NCBI RefSeq assembly: GCF_004342845.1
Contig: NZ_SLXB01000003.1
Span: forward strand, 124,001-188,000
Direction: 5' to 3'
DNA length: 64,000 nt
Source of the DNA: Prevotella heparinolytica
GTDB lineage: Bacteria > Bacteroidota > Bacteroidia > Bacteroidales > Bacteroidaceae
The notes under the pieces are model-generated. The model was not told the origin of the DNA. It did no database searches and saw only the letters and a program-made list of their open reading frames with translations. Every line of letters begins with the position of its first letter. The stretch's first letter is position 1. Position numbers and translations under genes: made by a program. Below, in pieces: positions 1 to 9,133 of this stretch.

Positions 1-190
1 TAACCAAAGATTTCTTTTCAAGTTTTTCCAATTCTGTGGCTTGCGGAACCTTAAACTCAACCTTTAATGTTACCTCACGCATCGTTGTTACAATCATGAA
101 GAAGAACAACAAGGTGAAGATAAGGTCAGGCAGAGAAGAAGTGTTCAACGCCGGCATCTCACGTTTACCAGTCTTATTAAATTTTCCCAT
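1..190 (-). CDS. exbD: ExbD/TolR-type biopolymer transport protein (partial, runs off left edge)
   Basis: N-terminal 63 residues of an ExbD/TolR family protein; the rest lies outside the window. ExbD proteins work with ExbB as a proton-driven stator that energises TonB in the inner membrane. Visible are a short basic cytoplasmic N-terminus, one membrane segment (about residues 21-37) and the conserved aspartate at its start (D22, in SLPDLIF). Its ATG overlaps the stop of the upstream exbD copy by one base (TAATG), so the two are translationally coupled. It is the fourth gene of the exbB-membrane protein-exbD-exbD operon. Confidence 0.88.
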   Translation of the reverse strand, partial: MGKFNKTGKREMPALNTSSLPDLIFTLLFFFMIVTTMREVTLKVEFKVPQATELEKLEKKSLV

Positions 191-780
191 TACTTCTTTT
201 CTCCGTACTTTTTAGGTTCTGCCTCAGAAATCTTCTGAGAATATATTTCACGAATTGCATCTTGTTGCTCTGCATCCAAATCTGCATATTTCTTCTGCCA
301 TTTTTCCTGAGCCAGTTCATCGCGCAACTCATTATAAGCTGCCACTAACTCGTTCTGTACGGCCAAATACGCCTTATATGAAGAGCCACGGTCACAACGC
401 AAAGAAATCACATGCCCATCCGTAACTTGAACAGTACCGAAGAAAGCAACATTCTTAGAGATCTTTTCCGGTTTTGTTTCATCATTATACGGGTTAGCAA
501 TAAACTCTTTCGTTTTTGCACGCAATTGGTCTACACTGATATATTCATTACCACACATTAACTGGTCGTTCATATTCAGGAAGACTTGCAATACGTTACG
601 TTCTTTCTTCTTCACATCATCCATTTTCTGTTCTTTTTCTGGCGGAGGTGGCAAACGTCTTGCCAAACCACGGTCAGTATCCATAGATGTTGTAATCAAG
701 AAAAAGATCAGCAACAGGAACGCAATATCCGCTGTAGAACTGGAGTTAATATCAGGTACTTTTCTTTTTCCTTTTGCCAT
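190..780 (-). CDS. exbD: ExbD/TolR-type biopolymer transport protein
   Basis: 196-residue ExbD/TolR family protein, a subunit of the proton channel that powers TonB-dependent outer-membrane uptake. It has a basic N-terminus, a single membrane segment at about residues 17-34 with the conserved aspartate D18 (STADIAF), and a charged periplasmic domain. At 196 residues it is longer than the usual 130-145, because the periplasmic part carries extra sequence and a Lys/Glu-rich tail. It lies 35 bp downstream of the 161-residue membrane protein and overlaps the next exbD by one base. Paired exbD genes behind exbB are common in Bacteroidetes; the second copy may serve a specialised stator, which is inference. 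Confidence 0.9.
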   Translation of the reverse strand: MAKGKRKVPDINSSSTADIAFLLLIFFLITTSMDTDRGLARRLPPPPEKEQKMDDVKKKERNVLQVFLNMNDQLMCGNEYISVDQLRAKTKEFIANPYNDETKPEKISKNVAFFGTVQVTDGHVISLRCDRGSSYKAYLAVQNELVAAYNELRDELAQEKWQKKYADLDAEQQDAIREIYSQKISEAEPKKYGEKK

Positions 781-815
781 TGTAATTACTTTTAGATCGG
801 GATTGCCCCAATTAG

Positions 816-1301
816 TTATGATAATCTCTTCTTAACACTACTAAAGATGATAGCAAGCACTGTTGCACCAAACAATATGTAGATAGAGTAAAGGAACATA
901 TCAGTAATCTTCAACCAGAAAGGAACATTATCTGCACCATCATAACCCGGAATATTGAGCGGTTGCTCACTACCCATAACCCAAGCTACAATAACCACTG
1001 CAGCTAATATTATTACACCGACTAAAGACTTCAATGCTTTTCCCGGGTTATCTTTCAAGGCCGAACCAAATTGGAACAAGAAAGCAACCACCGTAGCAAC
1101 CACTGCCAAAAAGAGCAAACCGTACATCAAGAAGATCAAACTGTCTGTTTGAGCCGGTTGCCACATTTCTGCGTCAACGCTCGCCAATACTGCATCGCCC
1201 TGAGCATCTCCACCGAAATAGAACAAGCCCAACACTGCCAAAATGACAGCAAACATGGCGTAGAGTATGTAATATGATACTTTATATGATAACTTAGCCA
1301 T
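816..1301 (-). CDS. Four-helix membrane protein of the ExbB/ExbD operon
   Basis: 161-residue integral membrane protein of unknown function. Four hydrophobic segments are visible at about residues 8-29, 54-77, 91-108 and 133-153, with short loops, including a polar loop (residues 30-52) that is probably periplasmic. It contains no motif I can assign. It lies five bases after exbB and 35 bp before the first exbD, so it is almost certainly co-transcribed with the stator genes. A membrane protein in this position recurs in Bacteroidetes exbB operons. Its role as an accessory subunit of the TonB energising complex is inferred from context only. Confidence 0.8.
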   Translation of the reverse strand: MAKLSYKVSYYILYAMFAVILAVLGLFYFGGDAQGDAVLASVDAEMWQPAQTDSLIFLMYGLLFLAVVATVVAFLFQFGSALKDNPGKALKSLVGVIILAAVVIVAWVMGSEQPLNIPGYDGADNVPFWLKITDMFLYSIYILFGATVLAIIFSSVKKRLS

Positions 1302-1306
1302 CTTAA

Positions 1307-2122
1307 TTATTTTTTGTATTTCAAGTCATATTTGATAACCATATCCAACAGAGAGATAGAAGAGTCTTCCATTTCACTTGTCAGAGCTTCAATCTTAGAC
1401 AGGATGTAGTTATAGAACACCTGCAGAATCAAAGCAACGATCAAACCGAAGATAGTAGTGATCAAAGCAACCTTCATACCACCTGCTACAACCGTCGGAG
1501 AGATATCACCTACTTGTTGGATTTTATCAAATGCCTGAACCATACCGATTACAGTACCCAAGAATCCCAAAGACGGAGCCATTGCAATGAACAATGTGAT
1601 CCAAGAGCAACCTTTTTCCAAATAACCGGCTTGTACACCACCGTAAGATACTACAGATTTTTCTACTACATCAATACCTTGTTCGATTCTCATCAGACCC
1701 TGATAGTAGATAGAAGCGATAGGACCTCTTGTGTTGCGTGCAATGTCTTTAGCGGCTTCAACGTCACCTTTTTCCAAAGCAGCCTCAACAGCAGCCATAA
1801 ACTTCTTAGTATTAATTTCAGCCAAGCTCAAGTAAATAATACGTTCAATACAGAAAGCAAGACCGATAACCAATGCGATGGCAACCAAGCTCATGAAAGA
1901 AGCAGTACCTTCAATAAACTTTGTTTTGAGTTCTTTATGAATACCACCTTCTTCACCTTCAACAACAGCAGGAGCAGCAGCTTCGTCAGCAGCGGATGCT
2001 ACAGCAGCAGCTTCAGCTTGTTCCGTTTGTTCAGCAGCAGGAGCTTCTTGAGCCTGAGCAAGTTGAGTTGAGCCAAATGTTAAGACTCCCATCACAGCAA
2101 CAATTGCAAATAACTTTTTCAT
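1307..2122 (-). CDS. exbB: MotA/TolQ/ExbB proton channel family protein
   Basis: 271-residue MotA/TolQ/ExbB family protein, the pentameric inner-membrane proton channel that drives TonB. The N-terminus looks like a signal peptide (about residues 1-24) followed by an Ala/Glu-rich low-complexity stretch up to about residue 60, which E. coli ExbB lacks. The channel domain follows, with membrane segments near 76-98, 172-195 and 213-235; the second holds the family pattern GFLGTVIGMVQAF, whose threonine belongs to the proton path. It is the first gene of the minus-strand operon continuing through a small membrane protein and two exbD genes. tRNA-Ser lies 81 bp upstream on the same strand. Confidence 0.92.
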   Translation of the reverse strand: MKKLFAIVAVMGVLTFGSTQLAQAQEAPAAEQTEQAEAAAVASAADEAAAPAVVEGEEGGIHKELKTKFIEGTASFMSLVAIALVIGLAFCIERIIYLSLAEINTKKFMAAVEAALEKGDVEAAKDIARNTRGPIASIYYQGLMRIEQGIDVVEKSVVSYGGVQAGYLEKGCSWITLFIAMAPSLGFLGTVIGMVQAFDKIQQVGDISPTVVAGGMKVALITTIFGLIVALILQVFYNYILSKIEALTSEMEDSSISLLDMVIKYDLKYKK

Positions 2123-2203
2123 TGTGTGTCTAATTTTTAAGATTAATTAATTGATTTGTTTATTATAATTTATTTATTTATCTCTTATATCCTTTTTCAA
2201 TCG

Positions 2204-2291
2204 CGGAGAGACGGGGATTCGAACCCCGGATACCCTTTAGGGGTATACACGCTTTCCAGGCGTGCCTCTTCAACCACTCGAGCATCTCTCC
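2204..2291 (-). tRNA. tRNA-Ser (GGA)
   Basis: 88-nt minus-strand tRNA with a 7-bp acceptor stem (ggagaga/tctctcc), a long variable arm typical of class II tRNAs, the GGTTCGAATCC T-arm and the anticodon loop CTGGAAA, giving anticodon GGA. The discriminator base is G, as expected for tRNA-Ser. The 3' CCA is not encoded. It lies between exbB and the tatD-like gene. Confidence 0.96.
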
Positions 2292-2452
2292 TCGTACGCC
2301 TTCTCTGAAAACGGGTGCAAATTACAAAAAAAATGCGAACCACAAGTGATTTCAGCTACAAATGTATTCTTTTTTTTGTTGTTCCAGCCTATTCTCTTCG
2401 TTTTATATTGAATAAAATATCAAAATTAATAAACTTTAAAATCTCCGTGAGG

Positions 2453-3232
2453 TTATTCAAGCACTCTGAACACCTTAAATACAGCGTCAGAAGTAAGCTG
2501 TGCCACGTATTCCGGAGAGCAATCGTACACTTGAGCCACCTTCAGCAGTGTATCTTTCAGGTATGCACTCTCATTCCTCTTACCTCGATTGGGAGCCGGC
2601 GTCAGATAGGGCGAATCTGTCTCTAACACAATGCGTTCCAGCGGAATTTCTTTCAAAACTTCGGGTAAAGTAGATTTTTTAAAAGTAACCACCCCATTGA
2701 TGCCAATCACAAAATCAGAGAACTCCATAATTCGGCAAGCTTCCTCCAATGTTCCCGTGAAACTATGGAAAATACCTCTGAGGGTAGTATCCTGATAAGG
2801 TTTCAATACATTATATATATAGTCAAACGCCTCCCGACAATGAATCACCACCGGCAAGTCATATTCCAAAGCCCATTCAATCTGCCTGTTCAGCGCCATT
2901 TCCTGCTCTTTCAGAAAGGTTTTGTCCCAATATAAATCCATGCCGATCTCTCCAATCGCTACATATTCCTTCGATGAGCCCAGTTCCCGGGCCATCACTT
3001 CCAATTCCTGCACATAATCTGCATTCACAGAGGTGGGATGTAAGCCTATCATCGGATAACAGTATCCCTTATACGCTCTGCACACTCGAAGCATCGGTTC
3101 GATAGTGGTACTGTCAATATTAGGCATAAAGATATGCGTGACCCCCGCAGCACAGGCACGAGCCATCACTTGCGGTAAATCCTCCTTGAATTCTTCTAAA
3201 AAAAGATGGGAATGTGAATCAACTAATCTCAT
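2453..3232 (-). CDS. TatD family metal-dependent hydrolase/DNase
   Basis: 259-residue TatD/YcfH family protein, a TIM-barrel metal-dependent hydrolase with 3'-5' exonuclease or deoxyribonuclease activity in characterised members. The metal-site motifs appear in order: DSHSHL at residues 5-10, IGEIGMD near 91-97, VIHCREA near 128, FHSFTG near 153 and ETDSPYL near 204. Length is typical of the family. It starts 14 bases after the stop of the 231-residue hypothetical gene and is probably the last gene of the tonB-polyprenyl synthase-hypothetical-tatD run. Confidence 0.93.
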   Translation of the reverse strand: MRLVDSHSHLFLEEFKEDLPQVMARACAAGVTHIFMPNIDSTTIEPMLRVCRAYKGYCYPMIGLHPTSVNADYVQELEVMARELGSSKEYVAIGEIGMDLYWDKTFLKEQEMALNRQIEWALEYDLPVVIHCREAFDYIYNVLKPYQDTTLRGIFHSFTGTLEEACRIMEFSDFVIGINGVVTFKKSTLPEVLKEIPLERIVLETDSPYLTPAPNRGKRNESAYLKDTLLKVAQVYDCSPEYVAQLTSDAVFKVFRVLE

Positions 3233-3246
3233 TTTTCAGTTTGCTC

Positions 3247-3942
3247 CTAACGTTTCTCTCCGGAACGGTAATAATACACAAGTCCGTAATCGCGGCACAA
3301 ATCCAACCGTTCTTCATTGGGGGAAACCTCTATATACTTTTCTTCAACCTGATTCCAAATATCCAGAATCAACCCATCCGCCTCTGCGCGCATTGATGCT
3401 AAAGTTTCCAGACTACGTGCCGTTAAAGACTGATAATTCCGTTGCTTCTCATAACTATCCATGAAAATATCATAATGCACCCTGACTTTCGCTATTGTGG
3501 GATTGTAGATCGGTATGCCCCCTTGAGAAATACGCCGTGTCTCCCCATCCACTATTTTGCGCCCCCATTCCACCAATGCCGACTCTGTGGACAAATCCGG
3601 CACATTATTCTTACTATCTTCCAAGCCATAATATGCCAAATGCGCCGTGCGCACTTCCGAGCGTATGACAGCCAAATGCAAGACCTGAATAAAATGGGAA
3701 AGATACAGACGAGCAGTCTTCACATTCATCAGATGCTTACGTCCGGCTTGCGCCTGACGTTCAAAACATTCCATGTAATAAGCTTGCGCCGCCTCAAACT
3801 TGGTAAGAAAATTACGGGCCTCGGTCAGGCTTTTCAAAGACACGGCCAAATCATAGACGTTACACACCTCTCCCTTGACGACCACTGCTTTCAGTGCCCG
3901 TATCCTTGCTTGGTCTGTATTCGGCAATCTTCTATATGGCAT
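3247..3942 (-). CDS. Conserved hypothetical protein, alpha-helical
   Basis: 231-residue soluble protein that I cannot assign to a characterised family. It is mostly helical, begins MPYRRLPNTDQARIRAL and has no signal peptide or membrane segment. The N-terminal pattern of arginines and the central helical region suggest an all-alpha bundle. It lies 14 bp upstream of the tatD-like gene and 18 bp downstream of the polyprenyl synthase gene on the same strand, so it belongs to the same transcription unit. Proteins of this kind are frequent in Bacteroidales genomes next to ispA/ispB-type genes, but no function can be inferred from sequence alone. Confidence 0.75.
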   Translation of the reverse strand: MPYRRLPNTDQARIRALKAVVVKGEVCNVYDLAVSLKSLTEARNFLTKFEAAQAYYMECFERQAQAGRKHLMNVKTARLYLSHFIQVLHLAVIRSEVRTAHLAYYGLEDSKNNVPDLSTESALVEWGRKIVDGETRRISQGGIPIYNPTIAKVRVHYDIFMDSYEKQRNYQSLTARSLETLASMRAEADGLILDIWNQVEEKYIEVSPNEERLDLCRDYGLVYYYRSGEKR

Positions 3943-3960
3943 GCTTATCCCGGTTTATTA

Positions 3961-4935
3961 TTATACTTCTCTATGCATCAGTTCAGTCATCAACAGTTCG
4001 AGTTCCTTTTTCTTTTCGTCCGTCACTTTAACAGCCGCAAGGCTCTTCATCGCACGTTCAGAATACTCCTTCATTTTTTGTTCACAGAGTTCTCTGACAC
4101 CGATCTTATTGTACAAATCAGTGACCGCTGCTATTTTTTCCGCCGGAGAGAACGAAATGGCATCCACCCATGCATTCAGTTGCCGACATTGCTCATCATC
4201 CGCATGTTCAAACGCCTTTATCAACATATAGGTCTTCTTGTTGCACAAGATATCGCCTCCAATATTTTTTCCGAAAACAGCTGCATCACCATAAACATCC
4301 AGAAAATCATCTTTCAATTGAAAAGCAACACCCAGATTCATACCGAAATCATACAAATATTCTGCATCTTCGACAGAAGCACCACCTAAAAGAGCACCGA
4401 TCTTTAAACTTGCAGCCAGCAACACTGACGTCTTCAGGCGTATCATCTCCAGATACTCCTCCTCTGTCACGTCTTTCCGTCGTTCAAACTCCATATCCAA
4501 TTGTTGTCCTTCACAGATCTCCAATGCTGTCCGACTGAAAAGCTCCATCACTTCCTTCAGATTTTCTTCCGGACATTGAGCCATGAATTGATAGGCCATC
4601 ACAAGCATTGCATCACCCGAAAGGATAGCCGTATTGTCGCCCCACACTCGATGTACCGTATCCTTTCCGCGACGGCGGTCAGCACGATCCATCAAGTCGT
4701 CGTGCAAAAGCGTATAGTTATGATATACCTCGATGCCCGTAGCCGGAGCAAATATACGGGTTATGTCTTCGCGATACAGATTGTAGGCCATCAGCATCAG
4801 CACCGGACGAATTCTTTTTCCACCCATTGACAGGACATAAGCAATAGGGGTGTACAATCCCTGAGGGGTACGAGTGAACTGCAATGCCGAAATATGAGCA
4901 TTGATTCTTTCTAAAAGCGTAGAAGCTGCAAACAT
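3961..4935 (-). CDS. Polyprenyl synthetase (trans-isoprenyl diphosphate synthase)
   Basis: 324-residue trans-isoprenyl diphosphate synthase that condenses isopentenyl diphosphate with allylic diphosphates to make the isoprenoid chain of quinones or related lipids. The first aspartate-rich motif, HDDLMD (near residue 80), is followed by RRGKDTVH; the second is FQLKDDFLD (near residue 210). I chose the ATG at 4935 because an AGAAGAGA ribosome-binding-like stretch precedes it and the chain then starts with the family-typical N-terminus; the frame stays open upstream to 5004. Product chain length (C15 to C40) cannot be fixed by eye. It follows tonB by about 80 bp. Confidence 0.92.
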   Translation of the reverse strand: MFAASTLLERINAHISALQFTRTPQGLYTPIAYVLSMGGKRIRPVLMLMAYNLYREDITRIFAPATGIEVYHNYTLLHDDLMDRADRRRGKDTVHRVWGDNTAILSGDAMLVMAYQFMAQCPEENLKEVMELFSRTALEICEGQQLDMEFERRKDVTEEEYLEMIRLKTSVLLAASLKIGALLGGASVEDAEYLYDFGMNLGVAFQLKDDFLDVYGDAAVFGKNIGGDILCNKKTYMLIKAFEHADDEQCRQLNAWVDAISFSPAEKIAAVTDLYNKIGVRELCEQKMKEYSERAMKSLAAVKVTDEKKKELELLMTELMHREV

Positions 4936-5016
4936 TCTCTTCTTTTCAAAATTTAAGGAACAGAGGTAAAGAAAAAAGGCTGCATTCCGGCAGCCTCTTT
5001 CCATTTCAGATATCTT

Positions 5017-5703
5017 TTACTGCAATCTAAAGGTTACAGGTACCGTATATTTCACACGTACCGGTTTACCACGTTGCATACCCGGTTTCCACTTCGGCAT
5101 ACCCATAATCACACGGACAGCCTCTTTGTCCAAATACGGGTCAACACCTCTCAGCACTTTAGCGTCGACGATACCACCGTCTTTGTTAACCACAAACTGT
5201 ACGGTCACACGACCTTGAGTTCCGTTTTCTTGTGCAATAGTGGGGTACTTAATGTTTTTGCTCAAATACTGCATCAAACCTGCCATACCACCCTGTGGGA
5301 ATTCCGGCATATTCTCTACAACCTCGAAGATTGTCTGTTCTTCCGGTTCTTCTTCTGCCACAGTCACAGGAACATATTTGATTGTTACAGCTTGGTTCAA
5401 TTCTTCGGAAGATACAATTGCTGTTTCCTGAACGTCAGCTTCATTCTCCACAATGGTCAACGTTTCCGCAATGGAAGGAGCTTCGGGAGGTGGAGGAGTA
5501 ACCTGTTCCGGTTGCTCCGTAATAGGAACGATTTCCTCTTCAAATACTAAGTCGGTAAGAGCCTGGCTCGTATCAATCTTGATATCGCGTTTTGTCCATT
5601 CAAACGCTACAAACATGAAAGCGAGCACAATTACATAACCGACCAACAGCCAAGTCGACTTTTTGTTCTCCAAGTCTGCCTTAGGTGATTTCTTAATTTC
5701 CAT
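5017..5703 (-). CDS. tonB: TonB family energy transducer
   Basis: 228-residue TonB protein, which carries proton-motive energy from ExbB/ExbD to outer-membrane TonB-dependent receptors. It has one N-terminal membrane anchor (about residues 18-36), a Pro/Glu-rich periplasmic spacer including TPPPPEAPS near residue 70, and a C-terminal TonB domain (about residues 135-228). The latter has the family elements YP.IAQENGTQGRVTVQFVV, GGIVDAKVLRGVDP and a terminal PVTFRLQ. It is the first gene of the minus-strand unit tonB-polyprenyl synthase-hypothetical-tatD. A TATATTTG -7-like element lies upstream at 5741-5748 (minus strand). It is divergent from cmk. Confidence 0.94.
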   Translation of the reverse strand: MEIKKSPKADLENKKSTWLLVGYVIVLAFMFVAFEWTKRDIKIDTSQALTDLVFEEEIVPITEQPEQVTPPPPEAPSIAETLTIVENEADVQETAIVSSEELNQAVTIKYVPVTVAEEEPEEQTIFEVVENMPEFPQGGMAGLMQYLSKNIKYPTIAQENGTQGRVTVQFVVNKDGGIVDAKVLRGVDPYLDKEAVRVIMGMPKWKPGMQRGKPVRVKYTVPVTFRLQ

Positions 5704-5968
5704 AATCTATTGTTATATAATTAGTGTTTCCCATTTGGGGCAAATATAGCACTTTTCCTATAAATGCACATATCCCGTTGCCTTTTTTCACACAAAGGAC
5801 TTTTCATTTTCATTTTTTTAATCCTTCAAAAGCCTACACATGCTTTTGTGGCACAAATGTAGCGAGATATTTTAAAAATGCCGTATCTTTGGCAGGATTT
5901 TTAATGCAACATTGAGATTTTCTTTTTGTAGGTATCACCCTATTATATTACTTAGTGCACAAAGAATT

Positions 5969-6661
5969 ATGAAAAAGATAACAATAGCAATCGATGGTTT
6001 TTCCTCTTGTGGGAAAAGCACCATGGCCAAAGACCTTGCCCATGAAATTGGTTATATATATATAGACAGTGGCGCCATGTACCGTGCAGTTACACTATAT
6101 AGCATAAAGAATGGCATTTTTCAGGACGACCGTATAGATACGGAAAAGCTGAAAAAGCTAATCGATGATATCCATATTTCTTTCCGTTTGAATCCGGAAA
6201 CCGGACGACCGGACACTTATCTGAATGGTGTAAATGTGGAAGATAAGATACGTACAATGGAAGTCTCATCACGTGTCAGTCCCATTGCCACACTGGACTT
6301 TGTACGTAAAGCCATGGTAGCGCAACAGCAGGAAATGGGAAAAGCCAAAGGCATTGTCATGGATGGGCGAGACATCGGCACCACCGTATTTCCGGATGCC
6401 GAACTGAAAATCTTCGTAACGGCTACTCCCGAAATCCGAGCACAGCGTCGCTACGATGAGCTGAAAGCCAAAGGAGAAGAAGCCTGCTTCGACGAGATTC
6501 TTGAAAATGTAAAACAAAGGGATTATATCGATCAAAACCGCGAAGTAAGCCCACTCCGTAAGGCCGATGATGCCTTACTGCTGGATAACAGCCACATGAC
6601 CATTCTCCAGCAAAAAGAATGGCTGGCCGAACAGTTCAAACGGGTTACAGAAAGCAAATAA
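5969..6661 (+). CDS. cmk: Cytidylate kinase
   Basis: 230-residue CMP/dCMP kinase, which phosphorylates CMP and dCMP with ATP in the cytosol. The P-loop GFSSCGKST lies at residues 10-18. Further family motifs are [10 protein letters not shown], the NMP-binding segment [24 protein letters not shown] and the lid region RAQRRYDEL. The ATG at 5969 gives the canonical start [10 protein letters not shown]; the frame is open 19 codons further upstream but that stretch is unlike the family. A -7-like TATCTTTG lies at 5884-5891. It is followed 94 bp later by ispH on the same strand. Confidence 0.96.
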   Translation: MKKITIAIDGFSSCGKSTMAKDLAHEIGYIYIDSGAMYRAVTLYSIKNGIFQDDRIDTEKLKKLIDDIHISFRLNPETGRPDTYLNGVNVEDKIRTMEVSSRVSPIATLDFVRKAMVAQQQEMGKAKGIVMDGRDIGTTVFPDAELKIFVTATPEIRAQRRYDELKAKGEEACFDEILENVKQRDYIDQNREVSPLRKADDALLLDNSHMTILQQKEWLAEQFKRVTESK

Positions 6662-6755
6662 AGCGAGATAACATATCCGCTCCGTGTCAACTCCGTATCT
6701 ATTATAAGGTACGGAGCAGACACCGACATTACACATAGAAAAAACGGAATCTGTT

Positions 6756-7619
6756 ATGGCAAAAGTGGAAATAGACGAAGGGTCAGGCTTTTGTTTCGGA
6801 GTTGTCACCGCAATACATAAAGCCGAAGAGGAACTGGCAAAAGGGGAAACCCTGTATTGTCTGGGAGACATCGTGCACAACAGCCGCGAAGTGGAGCGCC
6901 TGAAAGCAATGGGCTTAATAACAATCAATCACGACGAATTCAACCGCCTGCACAATGCCAAAGTGTTGCTGCGTGCCCACGGAGAACCACCTGAGACGTA
7001 TGAAACAGCCCGGCAGAACAATATTGAAATCATTGATGCCACCTGCCCGGTCGTACTCCGTCTGCAAAAGAGAATAAGACAGGAGCATAGTAAGGATGAC
7101 AACAAAGACAAACAGATTGTTATCTATGGGAAGAACGGACACGCCGAAGTTTTGGGACTGGTAGGGCAAACTTCAGGAGAAGCAATCGTCATCGAGAAGC
7201 CGGCAGAAGTAAAAAAACTGGATTTCAGCAAAGATATCCGCCTCTATTCTCAAACGACCAAGTCCTTAGACGGGTTCGGAGATATTGTGAAATACATCGA
7301 AGGACATATATCCCCGGATGTCACATTCGAATCATACGACACCATCTGCCGGCAAGTGGCCAACCGAATACCCAACATCCGGCGATTTGCAGCTTCGCAC
7401 GACTTAATCTTTTTTGTCAGCGGCAAGAAAAGTTCCAACGGTAAAATGCTCTTCAGCGAGTGTAAGAAAGTCAACCCCAATTCGCATCTGGTAGATAATG
7501 CCGAAGAGATAGACCAATCTCTGCTTGCAGGCGCAAATTCCATCGGCCTTTGCGGAGCTACTTCCACCCCGAAGTGGCTGATGGAGGAAATTTCCGAAGC
7601 AATAAAGTCGAAACTTTAA
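6756..7619 (+). CDS. ispH: 4-hydroxy-3-methylbut-2-enyl diphosphate reductase
   Basis: 287-residue IspH, the last enzyme of the MEP pathway, converting HMBPP to IPP and DMAPP with a [4Fe-4S] cluster. The three cluster cysteines sit at C13 (GFCFGV), C97 (ATCPVV) and C198 (TICRQV), almost the same positions as in E. coli IspH. The catalytic E of the family lies in the central region and the C-terminus has GATSTPKWLMEE. The window therefore also holds a polyprenyl synthase that uses IspH products. It sits between cmk and pfkA, all on the plus strand. Confidence 0.96.
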   Translation: MAKVEIDEGSGFCFGVVTAIHKAEEELAKGETLYCLGDIVHNSREVERLKAMGLITINHDEFNRLHNAKVLLRAHGEPPETYETARQNNIEIIDATCPVVLRLQKRIRQEHSKDDNKDKQIVIYGKNGHAEVLGLVGQTSGEAIVIEKPAEVKKLDFSKDIRLYSQTTKSLDGFGDIVKYIEGHISPDVTFESYDTICRQVANRIPNIRRFAASHDLIFFVSGKKSSNGKMLFSECKKVNPNSHLVDNAEEIDQSLLAGANSIGLCGATSTPKWLMEEISEAIKSKL

Positions 7620-7762
7620 GGTCTGTTTGTCATCCGTTTGGAACAGCAAATTAACGTAAATTATCAACCACAGCTTCAGCTTTTTATTATCTTTGCGCCA
7701 TCAAAAAAAACAGGCATGCACACGGATGTGCGGCAATTATTAACACTAAACAAAAGATTGTT

Positions 7763-8743
7763 ATGGGAATGGTTAAGTGTATTGGCATCTTGACATCGGG
7801 AGGCGATGCTCCGGGAATGAATGCGGCTATACGGGCCGTGACACGTACCGCTATTTACAACGGACTATCAGTGAAAGGCATATATAGAGGTTACAAAGGC
7901 TTGGTGACAGGCGAAATCAAAGAATTCAAAAGCCAGAATGTCAGCAACATCATCCAATTGGGAGGCACTATCCTAAAGACGGCACGCTGTAAAGAGTTCA
8001 CCACTCCCGAAGGGCGGCAGATTGCATACGAAAACATGAAGAAAGAAGGTATCGACGCTTTGGTGATCATTGGTGGAGACGGCTCCCTGACCGGCGCCCG
8101 CATCTTTGCTCAAGAGTTCGACGTGCCTTGCATCGGATTGCCGGGAACCATTGACAACGATTTGTATGGAACAGATACCACCATCGGGTATGACACGGCA
8201 TTGAATACGATTCTGGATGCTGTCGACAAGATTCGCGATACGGCCACTTCGCACGAACGTCTGTTCTTTGTGGAAGTGATGGGGCGCGATGCCGGCTTCC
8301 TTGCCTTGAACGGCGCCATTGCTTCCGGAGCAGAAGCGGCCATCATCCCGGAATTCAGTACGGAAGTGGATCAATTGGAAGAATTTATCAAGAACGGATT
8401 CCGGAAGTCCAAGAACAGCAGCATCGTATTGGTGGCTGAAAGCGAGCTGACAGGCGGCGCCATGCACTATGCAGAACGCGTAAAGAACGAATACCCCCAA
8501 TATGACGTGCGCGTCACCATTCTCGGACATTTGCAGCGAGGCGGAAGTCCCACAGCACACGACCGTATCCTTGCCAGCCGTTTGGGTGCGGCAGCCATCG
8601 ATGCCATCATGGAAGGACAGCGCAATGTCATGATTGGAATCGAGCACGACGAGGTGGTATATGTTCCCTTCACCAAAGCCATCAAGAATGACAAGCCGAT
8701 AAAAAAAGAACTCGTCAATGTCTTGAGAGAACTATCCATCTGA
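7763..8743 (+). CDS. pfkA: ATP-dependent 6-phosphofructokinase
   Basis: 326-residue PfkA that phosphorylates fructose 6-phosphate in glycolysis. The ATP-site motif [14 protein letters not shown] is near residues 10-23, the GGDGSLTGA motif near 104-112, and the catalytic loop [13 protein letters not shown] near 125-137. The glycine after GGDG at the nucleotide site fits an ATP rather than pyrophosphate enzyme. The MGM start could alternatively be the second ATG at 7769. A TATCTTTG -7-like box lies at 7688-7695. A strong terminator follows at 8803-8874 and then the 22-bp repeat array. Confidence 0.96.
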   Translation: MGMVKCIGILTSGGDAPGMNAAIRAVTRTAIYNGLSVKGIYRGYKGLVTGEIKEFKSQNVSNIIQLGGTILKTARCKEFTTPEGRQIAYENMKKEGIDALVIIGGDGSLTGARIFAQEFDVPCIGLPGTIDNDLYGTDTTIGYDTALNTILDAVDKIRDTATSHERLFFVEVMGRDAGFLALNGAIASGAEAAIIPEFSTEVDQLEEFIKNGFRKSKNSSIVLVAESELTGGAMHYAERVKNEYPQYDVRVTILGHLQRGGSPTAHDRILASRLGAAAIDAIMEGQRNVMIGIEHDEVVYVPFTKAIKNDKPIKKELVNVLRELSI

Positions 8744-8802
8744 TAGAAATCCAAACACGCATGCAGAGAAGATTCGGACTTTCCTTGCATGCAGATAAAA
8801 AT

Positions 8803-8874
8803 AATACGGATTATGCAGTGTTCGCGGATAAGGATAATTTTTTCCGTCCCCCCCTGCATAATCCGTATTTTTTT
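8803..8874 (+). terminator. Rho-independent terminator after pfkA
   Basis: Perfect 16-bp inverted repeat (8803-8818 with 8854-8869, arms aatacggattatgcag) followed by seven T residues at 8868-8874. The loop is about 35 nt. Its A-rich left flank could let it also work for minus-strand transcripts. Confidence 0.8.
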
Positions 8875-8891
8875 AAGTCATCTTTGTCTAT

Positions 8892-9049
8892 AGCCCGGTT
8901 CACCTTTCCTAAGGTGCGGACTCACCTTTCCTAAGATGCGGGCTTACCTCCCTTAAGGTGCGGGCTTATCTCCCCTAAAGTGCGGGCATACGCCTCCTAA
9001 AGTGTGGGCATACGCCCAACCAAGTGCGGGCTTAGGATTGCACAAGTGC
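8892..9049. repeat. 22-bp-period degenerate tandem array (7 units)
   Basis: Seven tandem units between the 3' ends of pfkA and gltA. The word gtgc/gtgt recurs at 8914, 8936 (as atgc), 8958, 8980, 9002, 9024 and 9046, exactly 22 bp apart each time. The unit core is aaGTGCGGGcttac, followed by a variable pyrimidine-rich part. The same core recurs in the arrays at 38821 and 59842, also between convergent genes and in the same orientation relative to the plus strand. No coding potential is evident. See findings. Confidence 0.9.
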
Positions 9050-9133
9050 AAAGTGCCGAATTACATTGAATGCAAACAGGAGGAGTTCGCCCGTCGCATC
9101 TTCGGATTATCCCCCAAAAACGGGAGATATGCC

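Noticed and set aside
8892..9049. The 22-bp arrays as CRISPR arrays
   Set aside because: The total period is 22 bp with drifting units, so there is no constant repeat plus unique spacer, and no cas gene lies in the window.
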